DNA of 21,256 bases from TCS-49 sp964442515 (GTDB lineage Bacteria; Campylobacterota; Campylobacteria; Campylobacterales; Sulfurovaceae), in contig CAYUAC010000023.1 of assembly GCA_964442515.1 (NCBI GenBank), positions 1 through 21,256 on the forward strand, in the 5' to 3' direction. Each line of letters starts with the position of its first letter. Positions within the stretch are counted from its first letter, which is position 1. Shown here in pieces: positions 16,303 through 21,256 of the stretch. The position numbers were made by a program, and so were the translations under genes. Under the pieces are notes generated by a model that made no database searches, was not told where the DNA came from, and saw nothing but the letters and a program-made list of their open reading frames with translations.

Positions 16303-17176
16303 AAATTTCCTTGTTTGTACCGCCAAAACGCTTGTGGCACCAAAACCACTGTGTGGGATCGGCGTTGATTGCGTCGCTGATCACATCAGCCTGCTTTTGG
16401 GTAGCCCGGGCGATATCGGCGTCTTCATCGTTTGTTTTTGGCGTGTAAAAGGGCTGCTTGAAGCTGATAGTATAGTGAAAATCATCGTCATAATGCATAA
16501 ACACCGGCAAAATCGCCGCGTCAAATTTGCGTGAAAGGTAGGCGACCGAATCGGTCTGGTATGCCCGCTTGCCGAGGAAATCAACTTCGACCGCGTCTTT
16601 TTTGCGTACGTTTTGGTCAACCACCAGCGAGATGGGCTTTTTGTTTTTCAGCGCTTTGACCAGGTAGCGAAGGGCGCCTCTTTTTTCTATGATCTCAAAG
16701 CCGTAGCTTTCTCTCTGGGTTTTCATGAAGCGGGTGAGTTTGACGCTGCTGTCCAGCTTGCGCTGGATCTGGACCATGGAGGTGATAAAGTGCCCGATCC
16801 CGTAGCCCAGTATTTCAATATTGCCGTAATGGGCGGTGACGATGATGACGGGTTTGTTCTGGGCCAAAAGATCATCAAAGTACTCTCTGTTTTCAAACCT
16901 GATCGCTTCTGCCATCGCGTCAACCTGCAGGTATCTGGCTTCAAGCATCGTCAGCACATTAAGCATCAGGTATTTGTAGCAATCTTTTTGGATCTGTTTG
17001 ATGCGCTCTTTGTCCATAGAACCGTAGACATGGAGCAGGTTGTCTCTGATAATGCGGTTTCTGCTTCGCATGGTAAAGTATAAAAGTCTGCTTATACCGG
17101 TAAAGAGGCGTACCCGTGTTTTGTGGGAGAATAATAAAACAGTTTTTTGTATAAGTTTGGTGAGTCGATACTGCAT
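16292..17176 (-). CDS. Lipid A biosynthesis acyltransferase (LpxL/HtrB/WaaM type)
   Basis: Adds a secondary acyl chain to lipid A at the cytoplasmic face of the inner membrane. It has 294 residues, the usual size. The catalytic HX4E signature is H116-YGNI-E121 in VTAHYGNIEILGYG. Further family blocks are ISLVVDQNVRKKDAVEVDFLGK and DPTQWFWCHKRFGG near the C-terminus. An N-terminal basic/hydrophobic stretch suits membrane association. AAAGGA lies 5 bases before the ATG. The waaC-like gene ends 7 bases upstream, the same pairing as waaC-htrB (waaM) in Campylobacter and Helicobacter. Which acyl chain and position it uses cannot be told. Confidence 0.92.
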   Translation of the reverse strand: MQYRLTKLIQKTVLLFSHKTRVRLFTGISRLLYFTMRSRNRIIRDNLLHVYGSMDKERIKQIQKDCYKYLMLNVLTMLEARYLQVDAMAEAIRFENREYFDDLLAQNKPVIIVTAHYGNIEILGYGIGHFITSMVQIQRKLDSSVKLTRFMKTQRESYGFEIIEKRGALRYLVKALKNKKPISLVVDQNVRKKDAVEVDFLGKRAYQTDSVAYLSRKFDAAILPVFMHYDDDFHYTISFKQPFYTPKTNDEDADIARATQKQADVISDAINADPTQWFWCHKRFGGTNKEIYAR

Positions 17177-17183
17177 AAATCCT

Positions 17184-18164
17184 TTACCTTTCTAAAAGTT
17201 CTTTAATCGTTTTGTATACATCCCGCGTGGGGATTTTGTTGATGGATCGGTCGTTTTCATCCACTTCGCCGGGCGCCGGTGCCGAGCCGCTTTGGATGCA
17301 GCGGCACAGCGTGTCCTCATAAACCCTGCCGGCAGCTGTGGGGCCGTAAAGGATCACGGTGGGGCGGTTGGCTGCCCAGCCAAGATAAGTGTACGCGCAG
17401 TCGTTGCCGACAACCAGGTCGGCTTTGGCGATGATGGAACCAAGCTCGGCCAGATCGGTGCGGGGCAGTACGCGGCAGTTGGATCCCTGTTCGGCCATGT
17501 AGCTGGCGATATTGTACTCTTCGTCACTTCTGTAGGGGATAAAGATGTCCATGTCCAGCCCTCTGGCCAGGGCCAGGAAATTGTCCGCACCGTATCGGAC
17601 GTTTGGCGGTTCACCCCCGATGATAAAAACCGCTTTACCCCGTCTGCTTTTAAACACGGCCGGGGTCTTGCCCGCACTGATACAGGGCTGTTTGCGCAGC
17701 ACCTCTTTTTTTGTGATCTCAATATCCAGGGCTTTGGCGCACAGCAGGCGGTAGCGGTCGCATGTCATCATCTGCGGGGGCAGGTAAAAGCGCTTTGCGT
17801 ACCACAGTGAGATCAGTCTGGACCCCGTGCTGATGCGGTCAAATCCGATGCTGTTTTTGCTAAGCAGTCTGGCTGTCAGCGCGCTTGGCAGCGACCCCTG
17901 CAGATCAATGGCGGCGTCAAAGGTACCGCACTTTTTGATTTGCTTTTTATCCCGGCCAAAAAGCAGCGAGAAGGCGTTAAAGCGTGCATAGGGCAGCGTG
18001 ATGATTTGGTTGATATCCTTGTTGTCTTTAAAAATCGGCGCGCCGGCTTCGGAGGTGATCCACGTAATCGCCGCATCCGGCAGCTTTGCTTTGATAAACT
18101 GGGATACAAAGGCACTGATAACGGTATCTCGAAGGGGAGCAAAGTGAATAATCGCCAGTTTCAT
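17184..18164 (-). CDS. waaC: Glycosyltransferase family 9, probable heptosyltransferase I
   Basis: Probably transfers the first L-glycero-D-manno-heptose to Kdo of the LPS inner core. It has 326 residues, the normal length. D13 (in APLRDTVISA) matches the catalytic aspartate of WaaC, although the usual preceding Gly is Arg. AAIDLQGSLPSALTARLLS (84-102) and IGFDR (106-110) are characteristic of the WaaC group. The nucleotide-sugar motif reads VVGNDCAYTYLGWA (251-264) with D255; the common D-[ST]-G-x-x-H form is altered to D-C-A-Y-T-Y. ILYGPT (271-276) follows as expected. It is the first gene of the - strand operon, with a promoter at 18199-18204. WaaF or another ADP-heptose transferase is possible. 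Confidence 0.75.
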   Translation of the reverse strand: MKLAIIHFAPLRDTVISAFVSQFIKAKLPDAAITWITSEAGAPIFKDNKDINQIITLPYARFNAFSLLFGRDKKQIKKCGTFDAAIDLQGSLPSALTARLLSKNSIGFDRISTGSRLISLWYAKRFYLPPQMMTCDRYRLLCAKALDIEITKKEVLRKQPCISAGKTPAVFKSRRGKAVFIIGGEPPNVRYGADNFLALARGLDMDIFIPYRSDEEYNIASYMAEQGSNCRVLPRTDLAELGSIIAKADLVVGNDCAYTYLGWAANRPTVILYGPTAAGRVYEDTLCRCIQSGSAPAPGEVDENDRSINKIPTRDVYKTIKELLER

Positions 18165-18180
18165 GAAAACCTTATTGTGT

Positions 18181-18186
18181 TATAAT
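18181..18186 (+). promoter_or_regulatory. Extended -10 promoter of the exonuclease gene
   Basis: TATAAT preceded by TGT (18178-18180), an extended -10. The RNA would start near 18193, about 29 bases before ATG 18222. No clear -35. The two predicted starts of the divergent promoters are next to each other, and each -10 box lies in the other's leader. Confidence 0.6.
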
Positions 18187-18198
18187 CTTTTAATTCTT

Positions 18199-18204
18199 AT
18201 TATA
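18199..18204 (-). promoter_or_regulatory. Extended -10 promoter of the envelope operon
   Basis: Read on the - strand this is TATAAT preceded by TGG, a perfect extended -10. The RNA would start near 18192, about 28 bases before the waaC-like ATG. No clear -35 is seen. It faces the + strand -10 box at 18181-18186 across 12 bases. Confidence 0.6.
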
Positions 18205-18221
18205 CCAAAAAGGCTGTTTAT

Positions 18222-19007
18222 ATGCTGTGTGTTTTTGACTGCGAAACGATTCCCGATCCAGGTCTCATACGCAAAACCTTTGAGATTGATCCCTCCCTTG
18301 AAGACCACCGGCTGTGCAATGAAGCGATGCGAATGCATGAAGAGGCCAAAGGTACGACTTTTTTGCCCCTTCCCTATCATAAGGTGGTGGCTATAAGTGC
18401 GGTGATCGCCGATGATTACGGGCGCTTTGTCAAGGTGGGCGATTTTGGCAGGGAGAGTCAAAAGGAAGAAGATATTATCAGCCATTTTTTTGAATTTATC
18501 GAAAAAGACAATCCAAAGCTGGTCAGTTTCAACGGCCGAAGCTTTGATATGCCCATGCTGCTTATCCGTGCGATGAAATACGACCTTTCGCTGCACGCGT
18601 TTTTTGACAACAATAACCCCGTGCTGCACAAAACCAAGTGGGCCAACTACCGCCAGCGCTACAGCGAAGAGTTTCATACCGACGTGATGGATTCGCTTTC
18701 ACAGTTTGGTGCGGCGCGGGGGCTAAAGCTGGATACGCTGTGTACGATGGCGGGGATCCCCGGCAAGTATGATGTCAGCGGCGACCAGGTGATGGAGCTT
18801 TTTTATGCGGGCAAAATCGATAAGATCAACGAGTACTGCCAAAGCGATGTACTCAATACCTACTGGCTGTTTTTGAAATACCAGCAGCTGCGGGGGGATT
18901 TGACGCATGAACACTATAAAGAGTGCCTGGCAAGTATAAATCTGGATGAAAAAATGGGGTATTTTGACGTATTTTCAAATGCGATTGCTGATATTATTGA
19001 CAAATAA
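18222..19007 (+). CDS. Predicted 3'-5' exonuclease (PolB exonuclease-like, DEDDy)
   Basis: A single-domain exonuclease of 261 residues related to the proofreading domain of family B DNA polymerases (the DNA_pol_B_exo2 type). The four acidic residues are visible: D6 and E8 in VFDCETIPD (Exo I), D109 in SFNGRSFDMPML (Exo II), and D209 with Y205 in NEYCQSDVLNTYWL (Exo III, Y-x3-D, so DEDDy). It carries no polymerase domain, so it is a stand-alone nuclease, probably in DNA repair or nucleic acid turnover. The substrate is not known. AAAAAGG lies about 9 bases before the ATG. The stop codon falls just after the -35 box of the tRNA promoter. Confidence 0.88.
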   Translation: MLCVFDCETIPDPGLIRKTFEIDPSLEDHRLCNEAMRMHEEAKGTTFLPLPYHKVVAISAVIADDYGRFVKVGDFGRESQKEEDIISHFFEFIEKDNPKLVSFNGRSFDMPMLLIRAMKYDLSLHAFFDNNNPVLHKTKWANYRQRYSEEFHTDVMDSLSQFGAARGLKLDTLCTMAGIPGKYDVSGDQVMELFYAGKIDKINEYCQSDVLNTYWLFLKYQQLRGDLTHEHYKECLASINLDEKMGYFDVFSNAIADIIDK

Positions 19008-19025
19008 GGAAAAACGAGCTATAAT
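18997..19025 (+). promoter_or_regulatory. Consensus sigma70 promoter of tRNA-Met
   Basis: TTGACA (18997-19002) and TATAAT (19020-19025) with an exact 17-base spacer, the textbook consensus. The -35 box lies in the last codons of the exonuclease gene (stop at 19005-19007). The start is expected near 19032, about 15 bases before the mature tRNA. Confidence 0.85.
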
Positions 19026-19036
19026 TTCGCTCGTTT
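19012..19036 (+). repeat. Inverted repeat around the tRNA promoter -10 box
   Basis: AAACGAGC (19012-19019) and GCTCGTTT (19029-19036) are perfect 8-base complements around a 9-base loop that contains TATAAT. In RNA from the exonuclease gene this forms a hairpin 4 bases after the stop, followed by only a short T run, so it may be a terminator for that gene. As DNA it frames the -10 box of the tRNA promoter. Confidence 0.7.
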
Positions 19037-19046
19037 AAACTACAGT

Positions 19047-19123
19047 GACAAGGTAGCTCAGCTGGTTAGAGCGCTGGTCTCATAAGCCGGAGGTCGGGAG
19101 TTCAAGTCTCCCTCTTGTCACCA
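19047..19123 (+). tRNA. tRNA-Met (anticodon CAT)
   Basis: A complete cloverleaf with encoded CCA. The acceptor stem is GACAAGG (19047-19053) with TCTTGTC (19113-19119), then discriminator A and CCA (19121-19123). The D stem is GCTC/GAGC and the anticodon stem CTGGT/GCCGG with loop CTCATAA, anticodon CAT. The T arm is GGGAG-TTCAAGT-CTCCC. CAT tRNAs can be elongator Met, initiator or Ile2. The paired G1-C72 end rules against initiator, and the body looks like elongator Met. It is the last feature of normal base composition before the AT-rich region. Confidence 0.93.
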
Positions 19124-19332
19124 TCTACTATACACAATCCTGCAAAATTATGATTTCCAATAATAGAGTTTTAGGTTGGAATAAAAACTTTTCCTATTAA
19201 AATAGTGTAAATGCAAGGAGCAGATGGCCAATAAAGTAGCTAAATAGTGTTTCATGGTTGTTGAAATATATGGGAAATGAAATTAATAGTCAAAAGAATT
19301 TCCAATCTATTATTTACTAAATGAAAAAGTGA

Positions 19333-19338
19333 TATAAT
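19333..19338 (+). promoter_or_regulatory. Extended -10 promoter for the methyltransferase genes
   Basis: TATAAT preceded by TGA (19330-19332), an extended -10, with only a weak TATTTA (19311-19316) at -35 distance. The RNA would start near 19345, giving a leader of about 63 bases that contains the ATATAGA repeats. Confidence 0.5.
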
Positions 19339-19347
19339 GTATGTTTT

Positions 19348-19372
19348 ATATAGACTAAATATAGATATAGAC
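19348..19372 (+). repeat. Three short ATATAGA repeats in the methyltransferase leader
   Basis: ATATAGAC (19348-19355), ATATAGAT (19359-19366) and ATATAGAC (19365-19372) lie just downstream of the -10 box and the predicted start. The position would suit a repressor site, but the repeats are AT-rich and imperfectly spaced, so chance is possible. Confidence 0.35.
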
Positions 19373-19407
19373 AAGTTTGCAATAAAAAAGGTGTGTGACA
19401 TACAACT

Positions 19408-20622
19408 ATGAAAAAAAATATATATAAATTTGATAAATCCATTTTAAAAAAGTTACAATTACCTGAAGCGGAAAATTTTTTAAATAATTTCGATGTGAAC
19501 GAAAATAGTAATTTTATAGAAATTGAGTATGAAGATAAAAATTATAAATTTGATAATTTAGAAGAAACTGTAAATTCTAATATTCAAGCAATAAGCTTTT
19601 TTTCAGGGGCTGGTGGGTTAGATATTGGAGCACAAATGGCGGGTTCAAAAGTGATTTCTAGCCTTGATTTTGAGTATAAAGCAGTTGACACATTAAAATC
19701 AAATAGTTGTTTTAACCACACAAAACACATTTATGATGACATATCAAATATCAATGGTAAAACATATACTTCATTATTAAAACATAACAATCCTGAACAA
19801 TTAATTTTAATTGGTGGCCCACCGTGTCAACCATTTTCAAAAGCAGGATATTGGGTTACAAATAAAAACAGGCAATCTCATGCAGATCCAAGAAATATGA
19901 TAGACCAATATTTACGCATGATAGATGAACTAAAGCCTGATGGTTTTATACTTGAAAATGTTGAAAGTATATTTCATCCAACTAATAAAGTTGTTGTTGA
20001 TGGATTAAAAGAAGCAATAGATAAAATGGGGTATAATTTTAAAGCAGTCAAAGCAAATGGACTTGATTATGGTGTGCCGCAAAAAAGAAAAAGAGTTTTT
20101 TTTATAGCTTCTAAAAAGAAAATTTTAACAATGCCAAAAAAAACTCATGGTAAAAATACCATATTTGACTTTGAACAAAAATTACAGAAATATGAAAATG
20201 TCCTGAATTGGATAGGGAAATTTGATACTATTGATTATTTTGAAAAAGAAGAATTAACCAATCATAAAACATATTCAGAAGAGTTATATGCAGTGCCCCC
20301 CGGTAAAAATTATATTGCATTGACAGAAAAAGCAGGATATCCAAACCCCCCTTTTGTAGCACATAAAAGATTTTGGAGTTTTTTGCTGAAGCTACATCCA
20401 CTGTTGCCTTCTTGGACAATAGCCGCTCAACCAGGACCATGGGTTGGTCCTTTTCATTGGTCTGGAAGAAGACTGAGAGTTCCTGAAATTGCTGCTATTC
20501 AGACATTTCCTGAAGATTATATTTTTAAAGGAAGTAGACGTGATATTCAAAAACAAATAGGTAATGCCGTGCCTCCACTACTAGGAAAGGCAATGGTTAA
20601 GTGCTTAATGGAAAATATATGA
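19408..20622 (+). CDS. DNA cytosine-5 methyltransferase, first of a tandem pair
   Basis: Transfers a methyl group from S-adenosylmethionine to C5 of cytosine in a specific DNA site. It has 404 residues with the full motif order: motif I FFSGAGGLDIG (64-74), motif IV GGPPCQPFS with catalytic C140, motif VI LENVES (182-187), motif VIII QKRKRVFF (225-232), motif IX around RRLRVPEIAAIQTFP (354-368) and motif X QIGNAVPP (383-390). About 60 residues precede motif I, more than in most relatives. Codons are strongly AT-rich, unlike genes before 19000. The ribosome site is poor. Its stop overlaps the next methyltransferase (ATGA). Two C6 runs occur at 20296-20301 and 20346-20351. It is likely part of a restriction-modification or anti-phage system; the recognition site is unknown. 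Confidence 0.93.
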   Translation: MKKNIYKFDKSILKKLQLPEAENFLNNFDVNENSNFIEIEYEDKNYKFDNLEETVNSNIQAISFFSGAGGLDIGAQMAGSKVISSLDFEYKAVDTLKSNSCFNHTKHIYDDISNINGKTYTSLLKHNNPEQLILIGGPPCQPFSKAGYWVTNKNRQSHADPRNMIDQYLRMIDELKPDGFILENVESIFHPTNKVVVDGLKEAIDKMGYNFKAVKANGLDYGVPQKRKRVFFIASKKKILTMPKKTHGKNTIFDFEQKLQKYENVLNWIGKFDTIDYFEKEELTNHKTYSEELYAVPPGKNYIALTEKAGYPNPPFVAHKRFWSFLLKLHPLLPSWTIAAQPGPWVGPFHWSGRRLRVPEIAAIQTFPEDYIFKGSRRDIQKQIGNAVPPLLGKAMVKCLMENI

Positions 20623-21256
20623 AACCAATAATAGTTAGTGCATTTTCAGGTGCTGGGGGTGTTGATATTGGCTTTGAAAAAGCAGGATTTAAAACTGTAT
20701 TTGCTTCTGATATTTGGGAAGTTGCAACACAAACAATGAAGTATAATTTTATGGATACTGAAATAGTGACTGCAAATATACAAGACATAAACTTTAACTC
20801 TGTCAAACAAAAATATGGTGATATTGATGGTTTTGTTGGAGGTCCCCCTTGCCCACCATTTTCCAAATCAAGGTTTTATAGAAAAGAAAAAAAAAGGGGA
20901 TTAGATGATCAGGATGGATATCTTACTATAACTAATTATTTTCGAGCTGTTAAAGAACTTAATCCTAAATTTTTCTTTTTTGAAAATGTTCATGGATTTG
21001 TATTTAAGCCTCATAAAGAAGCTATGGAATTACTAAAAAACGAAAGTAAAAAACTTGGATATAATATTTTTTATGAGGTTGTTAATTCAGCTGATTACGG
21101 AGTCCCTCAAACTAGACAAAGGTTTATTTGTGTAGGTGTAAAAAAAGAATTGATAAATTTTACTTTTCCCAAAAAAGACTATTCAAAACCTGATAGTTTA
21201 GAAAAGGGAACAAAGCCATGGAGAGCAGTAGGAGAAGTTTTAAATGAAATTGATTT
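20619..21256 (+). CDS. DNA cytosine-5 methyltransferase, second of pair (partial)
   Basis: A second, different C5 methyltransferase, open at the window end; 212 residues are visible. Motif I is SAFSGAGGVDIGF (7-19) right at the N-terminus. Motif IV reads GGPPCPPFSKS with catalytic C78, having Pro in place of the usual Gln after the Cys. Motif VI is FENVHG (121-126) and motif VIII is QTRQRF (164-169). Motifs IX and X and most of the target recognition domain lie beyond the window. It starts in the stop of the first methyltransferase gene (ATGA), so the two are translated together. Two C5 enzymes in tandem fit a type II system with an asymmetric site, each enzyme treating one strand. Base composition is as AT-rich as its partner. 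Confidence 0.92.
   Translation, partial: MKPIIVSAFSGAGGVDIGFEKAGFKTVFASDIWEVATQTMKYNFMDTEIVTANIQDINFNSVKQKYGDIDGFVGGPPCPPFSKSRFYRKEKKRGLDDQDGYLTITNYFRAVKELNPKFFFFENVHGFVFKPHKEAMELLKNESKKLGYNIFYEVVNSADYGVPQTRQRFICVGVKKELINFTFPKKDYSKPDSLEKGTKPWRAVGEVLNEID

Larger units (their letters stand above)
19124..19407. other. AT-rich gap between tRNA-Met and the methyltransferases
   Basis: These 284 bases hold no convincing gene. AAGGAG (19215-19220) precedes an ATG at 19224 whose frame closes after seven codons (MANKVAK), possibly the remnant of a gene start. ATTTCCAAT occurs at 19153-19161 and 19298-19306, and AATAATAG (19159-19166) is the complement of CTATTATT (19307-19314). These may be chance in AT-rich DNA. 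The right end carries the promoter and short repeats listed separately. No integrase gene or copy of the tRNA 3' end is present. Confidence 0.6.

Noticed and set aside
16303..16326. Upstream start (16326) for the glycosidase-like gene
   Set aside because: ATG at 16302 has AAGGAAA 5 bases before it and reduces the overlap with the acyltransferase gene from 35 to 11 bases.
19153..19314. ATTTCCAAT direct repeats and AATAATAG/CTATTATT as ends of a small mobile element
   Set aside because: The repeats are 8-9 bases of AT-rich sequence without target duplications or a second copy in the window.
1..21256. CRISPR arrays, rRNA genes, riboswitches and insertion sequences
   Set aside because: No regularly spaced repeats, rRNA signatures, transposase genes or recognisable aptamer structures were seen when reading both strands.

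Overview
The window looks like the chromosome of a member of the Campylobacterota (formerly Epsilonproteobacteria). The main evidence is the gene order fur-lysS-glyA-DUF1882 gene-SPOR gene-(trpE)-aroE, which from memory matches Campylobacter jejuni Cj0400-Cj0405, and the waaC-htrB/waaM-type pair (compare Cj1133-Cj1134). The SdhABE-type succinate/fumarate complex also fits. Most of the window has balanced base composition, higher in G+C than the well-known host-associated members, which hints at a free-living relative. That placement is inference.

Layout. (1) 24-8435, + strand: a tightly packed run of fur, lysS, glyA, a DUF1882 gene, a membrane SPOR protein, trpE, aroE, two unrecognised genes and a polyprenyl diphosphate synthase. 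Many neighbours overlap by 4-11 bases. A periplasmic rhodanese follows from its own promoter (8436-8441) and ends at a strong hairpin terminator (8883-8919). (2) 9083-12663, + strand: sdhA-sdhB-sdhE, a non-classical cytoplasmic succinate dehydrogenase/fumarate reductase. (3) 12660-18164, - strand: one operon read leftwards, waaC-like heptosyltransferase, lipid A acyltransferase, glycoside-hydrolase-like protein, MoxR AAA+ ATPase, DUF58 protein and bioD. It converges on sdhE with overlapping stop codons. (4) 18165-18221: a divergent promoter region with two face-to-face extended -10 boxes. (5) 18222-19123, + strand: a PolB-type 3'-5' exonuclease and a tRNA-Met(CAT) with a consensus sigma70 promoter. 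(6) 19124-21256: composition turns sharply AT-rich. An open 284-base stretch is followed by two overlapping cytosine-5 DNA methyltransferase genes, the second cut by the window end. This looks like the left edge of an acquired restriction-modification module beside a tRNA gene.

How the parts work together. Region 1 combines iron regulation, translation, one-carbon metabolism, shikimate/tryptophan entry and quinone side-chain synthesis. The quinone connects functionally to the SdhABE complex of region 2. Region 3 is mainly envelope (lipid A and inner-core LPS), with a MoxR/DUF58 chaperone-like pair and a biotin gene. The most interesting leads are the tandem methyltransferases after the tRNA, the glycosidase-like protein that appears to lack its acid/base glutamate, the DUF1882 protein's resemblance to primase-polymerase folds, and the two compact promoter arrangements around 18190 and 19020. 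No CRISPR array, insertion sequence or rRNA was seen.
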